From positions 7,278 through 71,277 of the forward strand of contig DATHZQ010000093.1 in assembly GCA_035458525.1 (NCBI GenBank): 64,000 nt of DNA. The letters are read 5' to 3'. The position numbers were made by a program, and so were the translations under genes. This stretch comes from DATHZQ01 sp035458525 (GTDB taxonomy: Bacteria; Actinomycetota; Acidimicrobiia; Spongiisociales; UBA5794). A model generated the notes under the pieces. It saw nothing but the letters and a program-made list of their open reading frames with translations, searched no databases and was not told the origin of the DNA. Of the stretch, positions 44,967-53,947 are shown one piece after another; positions within the stretch are counted from its first letter, which is position 1, and every line of letters begins with the position of its first letter.

Positions 44967-45260
44967 TCAGCCGGGGCCATGGGCATGACCGGCTTCAACG
45001 ACGAACCGCCGCCCGAGCACGGAGCGCCTGACGTCCACCTTGAGATCGGCGGCCCACCGCGCCAGCCGCTGCGGGATGAGCAGGTCGACCCCCTCGAGCT
45101 GGTGCCGCTCGTAGCGGCTGAGGTTCTTGCCCTGTGTGTTGGTGTCGACCGACACCTCCGCCAGCTTGCCTCAGCCAACGGGGGCGATGAGGTCGATGGC
45201 GATCGACCCGCCTCGCTTGCGGGCCAGGTCCAACGCGGCGTCTGTGACGTGCACTTGCAT
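44967..45260 (-). CDS. Candidate selenoprotein, small HesB-like protein with in-frame TGA
   Basis: Reading leftward from an ATG at 45260, codons 1-29 give a protein-like start (VHVTDAALDLARKRGGSIA, then IDLIAPVG). Codon 30 is TGA (45173-45171). The same frame continues for 67 codons (GKLAEVSVDTNTQGKNLSRY, LLIPQRLARWAADLKVDV, FVVEAGHAHG). Both parts look like one small alpha/beta protein, and no frameshift is needed. Twenty bases after the TGA a perfect hairpin with a GGUC loop is placed like a bacterial SECIS. The N-terminal pattern recalls HesB/IscA-like proteins, a group with known selenoproteins. The alternative is a nonsense mutation. No sel genes are in the window. Confidence 0.6.
45141..45156 (-). 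promoter_or_regulatory. bSECIS-like hairpin downstream of the TGA codon
   Basis: In the transcript: GGUGUC, loop GGUC, GACACC. It is a perfect 6-bp stem with a 4-base loop whose first two bases are G. Twenty bases lie between the UGA and the loop. Known bacterial SECIS elements need a small apical loop with a G in its first two positions, about 16 to 37 bases after UGA, so this fits. Confidence 0.55.
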
Positions 45261-45331
45261 GGCCCCAGTATGACTCACTGGCAGAGCTCGAGGTCCATCC
45301 GGTTTCGCGGCGCCGCCGCTAGCTTCCGGAT

Positions 45332-46243
45332 ATGCGTGTTCCGGCGACACTTGCGCTCTCGGCCGTTTTGATGCTTGTGGCGTGCGGCGGCGACGATGCG
45401 ATCGAGCTCGCTGCGACGACGGATGCTCCATCGACGACGGCAGCCGCGACGACGACCACCGCAAGGTCGCCGGAAACAACCACCACTCTCGAGAAAACCA
45501 CCACGACGGTGCCCGAAACAACGACGACGACGACGTCGACGTCGACGTCCACGACCACCACCACCACCACCACCACCACCACCACCACCACTACCACTAC
45601 TACTACGACCACCCCGCCCACGACGACAACCACCGCCGCCACCACGACCACTGTCGCAACCTCGCCGGTGACGGACGTCTCGTCCCCGGGAACGTACGAC
45701 GCGGCCGACCTCGTCATCCGCGTCCGATTCACTTCCGAAGTCTCCGATGTGTCATCGGCGACCCTCGAAGCTACGGCGATGGCGATCCTCAACCATCCAA
45801 CCGGGTGGAACCAGAGCGGGTTCACGTTCGTGGCAGACCCGTCCAGCAATCTGCAGGTCATCCTCGCCGAAGGGCCCCGAGTCGATGCGCTGTGCCTGCC
45901 GTTGGAGACCTACGGCACGGTCAACTGCCAGAACGGCCCGATCGTGGCACTCAATGCGGATCGGTGGCGGTTGGGTGGCGACGATTGGGATTCCACGCTC
46001 GATGCATACCGGACGTACCTCATCAACCACGAGGTGGGTCATCTGGTCGGGCTGCGCCATCCGATCGAACGCTGCCCCACCGTCGACAAGATCTCTGCGG
46101 CCATGGAACCCCAGACGAACAATCTCAATGGCTGCCGCGGCAACGGGATCCCGCTCGCCTGGGAGATCGAATGGGCGCGCAATCGCCCTGCCGTGGTTGG
46201 GCCGGACCCTTCCTGGGATGGTCCGCGTCCGACGTGGCCGTGA
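45332..46243 (+). CDS. DUF3152-type zinc metalloprotease lipoprotein with poly-Thr linker
   Basis: 303 residues. Lipobox LVAC (Cys18), a Thr-rich linker of about 80 residues including a very long uninterrupted Thr run, then a catalytic domain with His233, Glu234, His237 and His243 (HEVGHLVGLRH), the HExxHxxGxxH zinc site of DUF3152 proteins. Two Cys pairs may form disulfides. It is cell-surface and of unknown substrate. It is divergent from the candidate selenoprotein, 71 bp apart. Confidence 0.85.
   Translation: MRVPATLALSAVLMLVACGGDDAIELAATTDAPSTTAAATTTTARSPETTTTLEKTTTTVPETTTTTTSTSTSTTTTTTTTTTTTTTTTTTTTTPPTTTTTAATTTTVATSPVTDVSSPGTYDAADLVIRVRFTSEVSDVSSATLEATAMAILNHPTGWNQSGFTFVADPSSNLQVILAEGPRVDALCLPLETYGTVNCQNGPIVALNADRWRLGGDDWDSTLDAYRTYLINHEVGHLVGLRHPIERCPTVDKISAAMEPQTNNLNGCRGNGIPLAWEIEWARNRPAVVGPDPSWDGPRPTWP
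45554..45602. repeat. ACC trinucleotide microsatellite
   Basis: About 16 consecutive ACC units coding for threonine, followed by ACT variants. Slippage would change linker length in steps of one residue and keep the reading frame. Confidence 0.9.
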
Positions 46244-46246
46244 TGC

Positions 46247-46675
46247 TCAGCCGGCTTCCGTGATCTCCCGAGCCCGTGTGACCAGCGCCGCCAACCCGTC
46301 CAGGTCGATGTCCGCAACGCGCTTGAAGCTGATGCTCGATTTGCCGACCTTCACCTTGCCGAGCTCATGGCCGTACTTCTCCGAGAGGTACTGGCGCTCC
46401 TCGACGGCACTGATGTAGAGGCTGATGTAGGCCTTCTGTAGCGCCAATCCGACGATGAACCACTCCACGTCCGGCTTGCCAGGACGCTGATTGGTGAGTT
46501 CGCCGTAGCCAATGATCTCTTGGGCGGAGCCGCCCCAGAACGTCCCGGTGTACAGCACGCGTGGATGCCCGCTCATGACCGCGGCAATGGTGCGATCGAG
46601 TACGACCATGTCTTCGCGAGCCGCTTCTGGCAGCTCAGCGAGGAAATCGTCGACGTTGCGATCCGTCCGTTCCAC
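46247..46675 (-). CDS. DUF1801 family protein
   Basis: 142 residues. FLAELPEAAREDMVVLDRTI, then GTFWGGSAQEIIGYG, FIVGLALQKAYISLYISAVE and FKRVADIDLDGLAALV follow the DUF1801 pattern (YdhG/YjbR-like fold). Cytosolic, function unknown. It starts 4 bp before the dehydrogenase stop and reads in the same direction, so it is probably the second gene of that unit. Confidence 0.85.
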   Translation of the reverse strand: MERTDRNVDDFLAELPEAAREDMVVLDRTIAAVMSGHPRVLYTGTFWGGSAQEIIGYGELTNQRPGKPDVEWFIVGLALQKAYISLYISAVEERQYLSEKYGHELGKVKVGKSSISFKRVADIDLDGLAALVTRAREITEAG

Positions 46676-46678
46676 GGG

Positions 46679-47728
46679 TCAGCCTCCTTTCCCGAGCCGG
46701 TGTTCGGCGATGCGACGCGCAGCGGCTGCGGTGTCGATTCCCTCGCTGGCAGCCGTATCGAAGATGGCGCGTAGCGTCGCGGCAACATAGGTCCGCACGT
46801 GGTGGTCGGCCTCGGCGGGGCTCCATCCGAGCGCTTCCATGCCCGAGATCGCCATCGCACCGCCAACGTTGGTGACGAAGTCGGGGGCGTAGAGGATCCC
46901 GCGATCGGCCAGGCGGACCCCGTCACTGGATGTGGCGAGCTGATTGTTGGCGCTCCCGGCGATCGCCCGGCAACGGAGGTACGGGATCGCCTCCTGGCTG
47001 AGGACTCCACCCAGCGCGCACGGCGCAAGCACGTCACACGGTGCTGCTAGGGCCTGATCAGGGGCAATGGACTCGATGCCCCACTCATCGCGATAGCGGC
47101 GGTTCAGCTCCTCATCGATCTCGGAGAACGCGACCGATGCTCCAGTTGCGATCAACATCTCGAGAAGTGGACCGCCCACATCGCCTGCACCCTGCACCAC
47201 GATGCGGGCGTCGCCTACCCCGAGGCCCAGCCGCTCGCCGACGACCTCGATTGCGGTGAGCACGCCAAGCGCCGTGTAGGGGCCGGGATCACCTGCTCCC
47301 CCAGCCGCCGGGGTGCGGCTGAAGACGTGCGGGGCGCCCGTCTCGGCGATCACGTCCATGTCCTCAGGAGACGTGCCCACGTCCGGACCCGTCAGAAACG
47401 TCCCGTCGAGTTGGGCGATCTGCTCGCCGTAGCGCCGAAGCAACCCTTGCCGCTCCTCGGGGTTCAGATTGTCCGGCACGGCGATTACCGCCTTGGCACC
47501 GCCAAACGGAAGCCCCGGTGCCGCGAATTTGTACGTCATGCCTTCGGACAGCCGCAGCACGTCCTCGAGCGCCGCATCGAGGCTGGGATACGGCTTCATC
47601 CGCGTCCCACCTGCCGCAGGACCAAGCTGCGTGGAGTGCAGTGCAATCAGAATCCACGCACCCGTCTCGTGGTCGCGGGAGACGACGAGCCGTTCGCCAT
47701 CCCATGACGTGAGGAGACCATCGATCAT
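46679..47728 (-). CDS. Leu/Phe/Val-type amino acid dehydrogenase
   Basis: 349 residues, the normal length. Substrate and catalytic lysines 67 and 79 (MTYKFAAPGLPFGGAK), a GPDVGTSPEDM loop and the NAD site VQGAGDVGG are present. It deaminates a branched-chain or aromatic amino acid to the 2-oxoacid, using NAD. I chose the ATG at 47728, since the conserved N-terminus begins there; a GTG at 47752 is possible. It might supply 2-oxoacids to the por-type enzyme, as a guess. Confidence 0.9.
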   Translation of the reverse strand: MIDGLLTSWDGERLVVSRDHETGAWILIALHSTQLGPAAGGTRMKPYPSLDAALEDVLRLSEGMTYKFAAPGLPFGGAKAVIAVPDNLNPEERQGLLRRYGEQIAQLDGTFLTGPDVGTSPEDMDVIAETGAPHVFSRTPAAGGAGDPGPYTALGVLTAIEVVGERLGLGVGDARIVVQGAGDVGGPLLEMLIATGASVAFSEIDEELNRRYRDEWGIESIAPDQALAAPCDVLAPCALGGVLSQEAIPYLRCRAIAGSANNQLATSSDGVRLADRGILYAPDFVTNVGGAMAISGMEALGWSPAEADHHVRTYVAATLRAIFDTAASEGIDTAAAARRIAEHRLGKGG

Positions 47729-47795
47729 GCAGGGACCACCAGCATCGGGCACATCCTATGCGCGCTGGCTCCCGCCGTCCCGCCTGCGCCCGCGG

Positions 47796-48638
47796 TCAGG
47801 ACTCCACTGCAGCGAGTGCCCCGCCCAGGTCATCCTCCAGAGCGCGGAGCCGCTCGTCGAGCTCAACCCGTATCGCCGCGATCCGCTGGGTCAGCCCCCT
47901 GTCGAGCTCCAAGCGGAGCAGGGCATGCTCGCGCAGGAGGCGCTGGATGGCCGGCTCGTCGCCAATCCACAGCGCGGCGACATAGTCGTCGGTCCAGTCG
48001 TTGAGCCCGCGAAGCGCCCGGCTCACCGCGGAACGGTGCTCACGGAGCAATTCGGCGCTCGGGAGCTCATCGAGCAGCGCCATCTCGGTTCGAACCATCT
48101 CGTCGAGCTGGTTACGGAACCGTTCGAACGGCTGCGGCGCCACGCTGGGCAGCTCACGGATTCGGAGCATTCGCGCGTACGCGGCTCGGTAGTTGAGCAG
48201 ACCGACCAGATCGGCAACGATGGCATCGGTTGCCGGGGCTGCGGCTGCCAGGGCATCGCGGATGGGCAGCAACGCATCCAGCGGCTCGGCAGGCGCCAGC
48301 GGCCAAGGCGCGAGCGAGCGGCCAGACGTCACAGCACGCGCCGCCTCTGCGTGAGCGTCGAGATCGCTGAGCAGCGGCAGCGCCGTGGCGAACTGCGATT
48401 CTTCGACCCCCGGATCTGTGAGGAGGTCGAGCACGCTGTTCGCGGCGACGACGTCTGTTTGGAGTGCACGCAAGACATCGGCGTATTCGGCAGACGTCTG
48501 CGACGCCCTCCGTTCCGACGTCTGCGGCAGCACCAGCAACGGCAACACCATCACAACGGCTGCCAGGAGCCCGATCACGAGCACCGGTTTCCAATGGCTT
48601 GCGGCATCCTGACCGGACGGGTTGGCGCCTTCCTCCAT
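47796..48638 (-). CDS. Hypothetical membrane-anchored helical protein
   Basis: 280 residues. One N-terminal membrane segment (VLVIGLLAAVVMVLPLLVL) followed by an extracytoplasmic, Ala/Leu/Glu-rich helical region with no Cys. Coiled-coil-like stretches are at the C-terminus. Unrecognised. The ATG at 48638 starts just before the basic/hydrophobic anchor. Confidence 0.65.
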   Translation of the reverse strand: MEEGANPSGQDAASHWKPVLVIGLLAAVVMVLPLLVLPQTSERRASQTSAEYADVLRALQTDVVAANSVLDLLTDPGVEESQFATALPLLSDLDAHAEAARAVTSGRSLAPWPLAPAEPLDALLPIRDALAAAAPATDAIVADLVGLLNYRAAYARMLRIRELPSVAPQPFERFRNQLDEMVRTEMALLDELPSAELLREHRSAVSRALRGLNDWTDDYVAALWIGDEPAIQRLLREHALLRLELDRGLTQRIAAIRVELDERLRALEDDLGGALAAVES

Positions 48639-48722
48639 CCCACCATGTTGGCGCAAACCGCTGCGAGCGCACATGACCTCGGCTCGGTCCAGGGCTCACA
48701 CGTGGGGGCGCTCCGCAAACAG

Positions 48723-48751
48723 CGACACCCGCTGCGATGCAGCGGGTGTCG
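48723..48751 (-). terminator. Long perfect hairpin after the secreted protein gene
   Basis: CGACACCCGCTGC, loop GAT, GCAGCGGGTGTCG: a 13-bp perfect stem 22 bases past the stop of the leftward gene at 48774. There is no clear U-tract. The strong stem suggests an intrinsic terminator. Confidence 0.7.
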
Positions 48752-48773
48752 GTCTCGTCGGGTGGAGCGAGGC

Positions 48774-49790
48774 TCAGCGAGCTTGCCGTGCCTCGGTGCG
48801 CCACCATGGGGGCATCTTGAAGCCAACGTCGTTGTCCGGAGTCGGCCGAGCCGGTTGCGAGGGTTCGAATCCTCCCGGTCCCGAACCGCCAATCGCCACG
48901 TCGGGGCTCAGTGAGTCGTAGTAGATCGCAACGGCCGGATAGAACCCGCTTCCGTCGTCGAAATAGGCCACAACCGTCACCCGGCTGTAGACCGTGCAGT
49001 AGTCGTCGCAGCTCGAAATGCCACCGGTGTCGGTGAATGGCGTGGTGATCCGCTCGTATTCTCCGAACTTGAGCACGCCGGCGCTGATCGCGTCACCCGA
49101 CGTGTTCGTGTAGCTGCGATTCTCCAGCAGCTGGCCACCCTCGGTGTAGAAGATCCGCGGCCGGTAATCCTGGCCGTTCCACGCCTCGTAGGGGACGCTC
49201 GAACCCGGGCACTCGGCCTGGCTCGTGTAGTCGGTACCGCCGTCGTACGCCCTCACGAATTCGGCCATGTACCGGTCGTTGATCTGGGCGTAGCCACCAA
49301 TCCGAGTGAACGTGACTCGGCCGATGATGTCGTCCTCGTTCCCGTTCTGGAACAGGAACATGTAGGCACACTTGTAACCGGCACGGTCTCCGTCGGTCCA
49401 GCCAACGCCCGGCACCTGCGAGATACCGAACGCATGGAGGTCACGCACGTACGGCGCATCCCACCACTGCCTCGTGGCCGGGTTGTCGCCACCGCGAACG
49501 AGGATGTCGAACTTGCCCTCGGGCATGTCGAACACGGGATCATCGCCCGGCGGCTCTTCCCGCGGCTCCGTGCGTGGTCGCGTGCCGGGGTCTGAGCCTC
49601 GGCCCGGCTCGGGCTTCGGTTGCGGCTGCGGCTGCTTGCGGTCATTGCGGTCTTCGCCTCGGGTGTCTTCTCTTGTCTCGCCGGTGCCCTCCCCGCCGTC
49701 TCGCGTCATCTGCGCAGCGGCGGTCTGGGCCATCGCTGCGATGAGCACGGTGGCCATGAGCAGCACCAACCATCGTCGGGAGTTGTGCAT
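48774..49790 (-). CDS. Secreted hypothetical protein with Pro/Arg-rich linker
   Basis: 338 residues. Signal peptide (LVLLMATVLIAAMAQTAAA), a charged Pro/Arg/Glu linker (30-85) and a folded C-terminal domain rich in Tyr, Gly and Asp with two Cys pairs (CAYMF ... CPGSS; CDDYC). No enzyme motif is recognised. It looks like an exported protein with a beta-rich domain. Terminator follows. Confidence 0.65.
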   Translation of the reverse strand: MHNSRRWLVLLMATVLIAAMAQTAAAQMTRDGGEGTGETREDTRGEDRNDRKQPQPQPKPEPGRGSDPGTRPRTEPREEPPGDDPVFDMPEGKFDILVRGGDNPATRQWWDAPYVRDLHAFGISQVPGVGWTDGDRAGYKCAYMFLFQNGNEDDIIGRVTFTRIGGYAQINDRYMAEFVRAYDGGTDYTSQAECPGSSVPYEAWNGQDYRPRIFYTEGGQLLENRSYTNTSGDAISAGVLKFGEYERITTPFTDTGGISSCDDYCTVYSRVTVVAYFDDGSGFYPAVAIYYDSLSPDVAIGGSGPGGFEPSQPARPTPDNDVGFKMPPWWRTEARQAR

Positions 49791-49904
49791 GTAAGGAGTC
49801 CTTCAGTTGTCTCACACAGAAAGGTGTCGTGGGCATGCCTGACCGTGCCCCCACGGTGGCGCGCACCATGCCCAAGACACCGACAAAGGTAGGACACGGA
49901 AGGT

Positions 49905-49934
49905 CAACGCTGCGCTAACGCTCGGTCAGCGTTG
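49905..49934. promoter_or_regulatory. Inverted repeat in a 266-bp intergenic region
   Basis: CAACGCTG, 14 bases, CAGCGTTG: perfect arms between the secreted protein gene (leftward) and the SnoaL-like gene (rightward). It could be an operator. Neither regulator nor promoter can be named. Confidence 0.3.
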
Positions 49935-50056
49935 GGCAAAGTGCCTTTCCGCGGACTCGAGGGGGCCCGCAGGACCTCGGCGACGACGGTCGCTGCGCCG
50001 CGATGTCCCGGACGAACTTGGCGTATCGTGGGCGGCAGCGGCTCCGAGGAGTGTCG

Positions 50057-50515
50057 ATGAGTGACAAGGTGCAGCGGTACAAGGCAGCAGTACAGGCGTT
50101 CGACTGTGATGCGCTGGGCGAGCTGCGCCACCCGGACTACGAGTGCTACTACCCACAGTCGGGCGAACGGTTCATCGGGCACGAGAACTGGGTGGCGGCG
50201 CATCGGGACTACGCAAGCCACTTCGCTCAGGACAATGTGAACTCGGCGACGGTCAAGGGAGGCGCGCGGAAGGTCGACGTGGCCCGGCGCGTGTCGCCCG
50301 GCTTCGCCATGTCGGCTCCCATCGTGCTCGTCTCCGACACGGGCCACCTCGCCACGATGGAGGGCCACGGAACGTGGCCCGACGGCAAGGTCTACTACTG
50401 GTGCCGCATCATCGAGTTCAAAGAAGGCCTCGTCTACCGCGAGACCGAGTACTTCGCCGAGCCCTTCGAGGCGCCTGAGTGGCGCACCGAGTTCGCAGAG
50501 CGCGAAGAGCGGTAG
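50057..50515 (+). CDS. SnoaL/NTF2-like protein
   Basis: 152 residues. The pattern AVQAFDCDALGELRHPDYEC, FIGHENWVAAHRDYASHF and WCRIIEFKEGLVYRETEYFA fits a SnoaL-like polyketide-cyclase or NTF2 fold, a small cone-shaped protein that binds ligands. AGGAG precedes the ATG. No cyclase partners are near, so the role is unknown. Confidence 0.8.
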   Translation: MSDKVQRYKAAVQAFDCDALGELRHPDYECYYPQSGERFIGHENWVAAHRDYASHFAQDNVNSATVKGGARKVDVARRVSPGFAMSAPIVLVSDTGHLATMEGHGTWPDGKVYYWCRIIEFKEGLVYRETEYFAEPFEAPEWRTEFAEREER

Positions 50516-50847
50516 CGGGACCGGCTGCTCCGCTCAGGTGTGGCCGCAGACAGTCGCAAACGGGCACGCAGCGCAAGGCACCGACCTGGTGCATTTCCCT
50601 CTGCTCGCAACCCGGTCTGCCTCTGGCGAATGCGCTCCCTGACTCCTGCGGCGCGAGCGGCACGAGGCAACCGTTGAAGACGTCGAGAATCGATCCCTCG
50701 AAAGACCTCGTCGTGAGCCAGGTCCTGTTGAAGGATGGAGGGATCGTCTCGATAGCCAACCGTTCGCAACGGTTGTGCGGATCCGGCGATGCCGGGAGGC
50801 GGGTGTGAACACCCGCCTCCCGATCACCGTTGTTGGCTGGTGGGACG
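50516..50847. other. Convergent gap between the SnoaL-like and LVIVD genes
   Basis: No convincing gene on either strand apart from the terminator at 50793-50822. A Cys-rich reading frame (CTRSVPCAACPFATVC) exists on the minus strand near 50535-50590, but it is too short to support. Confidence 0.5.
50793..50822. terminator. Bidirectional terminator hairpin
   Basis: CGGGAGGCGGGTGT, loop GA, ACACCCGCCTCCCG: a 14-bp perfect stem between convergent genes, 25 bp past the stop of the LVIVD gene. It probably ends transcripts of both. Confidence 0.75.
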
Positions 50848-52134
50848 TTACGGGAGGGTGAACTCCTGGGTCTGCGGATTGAGGTGATCGAGCCGGAGGG
50901 CTCCGGCGGTCTCACTACCGCTGAATCTGAAGATGTTCAGACCCTCGGTGATGTTCGTCTCGTAGATGAAGTTGTTGTACCAATAGCTGGACCAAGCCCC
51001 ACCGAGGTCGATCGGGTCGATCGGCGGCGGATCGGAGTAAGCCAGCTCCACAGGATTGGCCGGGTCGGTGAAGTCGACGACACTCGTCCCGGATTGATAG
51101 TTGCCGCTCACCATGATGTCGGCCCCGTTGGGCATCGGCACCATGTTGTAGTTGTGGACCGTGCAGTTCTCCGTCGCCGACTGCGGCCGTGGGAGCGTCC
51201 ACATGCCCAGCAAATCACCTGTATCCGCATCGAAGAACAACGCCGACTTGTCGATCACGTCAGTGGTCTCTTGACAGAACGGCGCCACACCGCCTCCGGG
51301 CTCGTGGCCGAACACGATGATCTCGCCGTCCCACGAGAACATGGCCGAGTGGCCGATTCCCACACCGTCGATCGACCGCGAGTAGAGAAGCTGCGGATCG
51401 TCCAGCGATCCAGCGAGGCTGAAGACGCTGTACCCGTCGTCGCCCGCACAGGCGGCCATCATGGCGTCACCGAGAATCACCCCGGTGTCGTGACAGTCGC
51501 GGCCGCCCGCATCGACGAAACGTATGTACGACGATGCAGCCGGGTTGTCGAGGGGCACCTCGATGATGTCGAGTCCGGGGCAGGCCCCATTCGCCGAGCT
51601 GTTGTAGACGAGGAGGCGATTGTTCTCCAAGTCGGGCACGCCGGTAGCGGTGTGCGAGCCACAATCGGTTTCGACCGCAGCGACCAGCGCAGGATCGGAG
51701 AGATCACTGATGTCGAAGATGTGTACACCTTCGAATCCTGCCGGAACAATGGTCCCGTCACAGTCTTGGGTTCCGGAGGCCGGCGAGTTCCAGGATCGAA
51801 CCAGCACGTCGTCCCAAACGATCACGTCACCTTGGTTGCCGTTGCAGCTGGTGAACGAGATGTGTTTCGGATTGCCGGGCGCCGAGATGTCTCGAATGTT
51901 GAAACCCTGCCAGTTGCCCTGAAAGGCATACTTGCCCCAGAAGGCGATATCCGTGTGGACGCTGAGTGGGCCGTAGAAGAGACTCGCCGGCTCTTCGATG
52001 TGACCCATCGGATGGAGATTCTTGGTCCTCGGATCTTCGTCGTGGCCGGCTCCGGCCGACGAGAGCGGAGCCAGCGCGAGGAGGACCATCGAGAAGACGG
52101 CAACGATCGTGAACCGTCTTGCTGTGGTGGACAT
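50848..52134 (-). CDS. Secreted LVIVD-repeat protein
   Basis: 428 residues. Signal peptide (IVAVFSMVLLALAPLSSAGA), then a beta-propeller of LVIVD-type repeats (GFEGVHIFDISDLSDPALVA; GTSVVDFTDPANPVEL; LNIFRFSG), with several Cys and Asp. Such proteins are found on the surface and bind other proteins or calcium; no enzyme activity is known. The ATG at 52134 is chosen because the signal peptide begins there; upstream codons belong to a decayed gene. Confidence 0.82.
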   Translation of the reverse strand: MSTTARRFTIVAVFSMVLLALAPLSSAGAGHDEDPRTKNLHPMGHIEEPASLFYGPLSVHTDIAFWGKYAFQGNWQGFNIRDISAPGNPKHISFTSCNGNQGDVIVWDDVLVRSWNSPASGTQDCDGTIVPAGFEGVHIFDISDLSDPALVAAVETDCGSHTATGVPDLENNRLLVYNSSANGACPGLDIIEVPLDNPAASSYIRFVDAGGRDCHDTGVILGDAMMAACAGDDGYSVFSLAGSLDDPQLLYSRSIDGVGIGHSAMFSWDGEIIVFGHEPGGGVAPFCQETTDVIDKSALFFDADTGDLLGMWTLPRPQSATENCTVHNYNMVPMPNGADIMVSGNYQSGTSVVDFTDPANPVELAYSDPPPIDPIDLGGAWSSYWYNNFIYETNITEGLNIFRFSGSETAGALRLDHLNPQTQEFTLP

Positions 52135-52320
52135 AGAGCAAACCCCCTTGTTCGTCGCTCTGTCACCGAACCTAGCCGCCAAATCCGCCTCGTGGTGCTC
52201 CAATCTGTCGCTGCAACGAGCAGCGTCGCGTAGCGACGCAGCGCCCACGATCAAACGTCGACTTGTGCGAACTGCCACGGGGACGACCGATCTGGCACTC
52301 AGCGGTCGAAGCCGACGATG

Positions 52321-52413
52321 ACCTCCACCCATGAGCGGCAACACCAGCCGGGTCACGTCGGCTATGCCGAACAGGTTCACCTCGAACAGGTAGTTGGCCG
52401 CCTCGGGCGGCAT
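52321..52413 (-). pseudogene. Short remnant of a short-chain dehydrogenase
   Basis: Thirty-one codons match an SDR helix and strand (FEVNLFGIADVTRLVLPLMG) that normally precedes the catalytic Ser. Neither N-terminus nor catalytic centre is present, and the frame then turns to non-protein sequence. Weak but recognisable. Confidence 0.4.
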
Positions 52414-52446
52414 CGGCTGTCAGTCCACACATGGGCTCCAATCTGA

Positions 52447-52818
52447 ATGCCGTATCCGGCGCAAGCACAACAATCGACGGCAGCCGTGCCGAAGCGGACC
52501 GGCCGTTGGCCGGGGCATGTCCTGGCGCTGGTTCCTGATCCGCCGCCGTACGAACAAGTGGCGCTGGCCACGCGAGCTGGCGCCTCGGGCTTCATTGACG
52601 TTGCTTCCGAGCCTGCCGAGTTCGCCGCGGCAATCCTTGCAGTCAATGGAGGTGACGCCTGGTTTCCCGCGTCCCAGACAGAGACAGTCCTCAGGTCTGT
52701 GGCCGATGACCTCGCCACGACCGCTGCGGAGAGGCGCTCCCGACTCACCGGCGTGGTTCTTGCGCTCGTGCCCCCTCACCGGCTTCATCGCCGCCGTGCA
52801 AGCCGGCTTGTGGCGTAG
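52447..52818 (+). pseudogene. Truncated response-regulator-like fragment
   Basis: The segment VLALVPDPPPYEQVALATRA, then GASGFIDVASEPAEFAAAIL and AVNGGDAWF looks like the last third of a NarL-type receiver domain, but the conserved Lys is missing and the phosphoacceptor half is absent. It may be a decayed regulator. The frame overlaps the next membrane gene. Confidence 0.35.
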
Positions 52819-53519
52819 GTATCTCGGCAGGATCGGCGTCGGGCCTGTCGATCTTGCCGTTGACCCCGCTTCGCGAGTCATCGACGCCATCGTCGTCTTG
52901 CTCTTCGTCATGGGTATCTTCGGTCCGCTGCTGTTCGTCGGCAACTGGCTCGATCTGCTCCGAGCAGTCCAGACTCAATCGGGGTCGGTTCGCCAAGTTC
53001 CTGGGACTGCGCAAGACGGCTCTCGTGGTGGTTTCAGCGCTGTGGCTCGCAGTCGCCTGGCTGCTTGCCCAAGGAGTAGATCTGGGCCTCGCGCTCATCG
53101 CCGGTCCTGCGGTTGCGATTGCGATCATCGCCAATATCCTCCATGCCAATTCGGAGATCCCCAGACTGATTCGCATCGAAGGCATCCGACCCGGTGCAGC
53201 TGTCGCCGGATCATTGCTGGCCCTAATAGCGTTCATCGGATTGCTGGCGTACGAGGTCTTCATCGTGGGTCCGGATCTCCGGATGGACGGCGAGCACGGA
53301 CTCTTGACAGCGCGCGTGCTGGGCATCAACGCCCAGCCCGTGAGCGCAGTCAACGTCGACACGGGCGAAGTAGCCGATCTTCTCTACCTTGGCGGTAGTG
53401 CCGATCTCTACGTGCTGGTCGACCCATGTGACAAAGGCCGTGTGGACATGGTCTCGGTCGGCTCTCACCGCCTCGTCGTGATCGACGAGATCGCTTGTCC
53501 CGCTGGGTCCGAGAGCTGA
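52760..53519 (+). pseudogene. Frameshifted hypothetical membrane protein
   Basis: One frame gives LTGFIAAVQAGLWRRYLGRI, then DAIVVLLFVMGIFGPLLFVG and NWLDLLRAVQ. Near 52970 it must shift to the next frame, which gives NRGRFAKFLGLRKTALVVVS, four more hydrophobic segments and a C-terminal domain with two Cys (VDPCDKG; IDEIACP). Together about 250 residues. Family unknown. The shift may be decay or a sequencing error. Confidence 0.55.
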
Positions 53520-53947
53520 TGTTTGTTGCGGCCCAGCCTGCCCGGTTGAAGGTGCAGCCAACTCATTGATCCCTGCCGTGGAGTGCCAAAGTGGCCGATG
53601 TCACCGAGCAGTGCCCCTGCTACACCACGTTTGGCGCTGTTGAGGCGAGTGAGGGGCGTTGATCGCCAGGACGCGGCACTGGCCCACGGCCCAGCTCATT
53701 ACCTCGGAACCTCAGCCAAGCGACCCAATTCACGGCGGCGCCGTTGAGGCGAAAGAATCACACGCTCCCAACACCGAACGCGAGCACCCAATCCGGACTC
53801 AGCACCCCTGCGGGTAGTCGAGTTCGATGCTGAGTGGAGGTGCTTGCGTGTTGGTGGGAGCGTCCGAGCTGTGGCTGGGCTGCCGCTTGCGGCGGGACCG
53901 GGTGAGGTTCGCACTCGCGTAGTCCGCTGTGGCAGTCCGGGTCAGGA
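53520..53947. other. Gap without a recognised gene
   Basis: No gene is supported on either strand. It holds two partial copies of the phrase GTTGAGGCGA (near 53638 and 53744), about 106 bases apart, but no larger repeat. Confidence 0.4.

Noticed and set aside
48859..48875. T-arm-like sequence GAGGGTTCGAATCCTCC, as in a tRNA 3' end
   Set aside because: No acceptor, D or anticodon arm can be formed with the flanks, and the bases code for residues of the secreted protein on the other strand.
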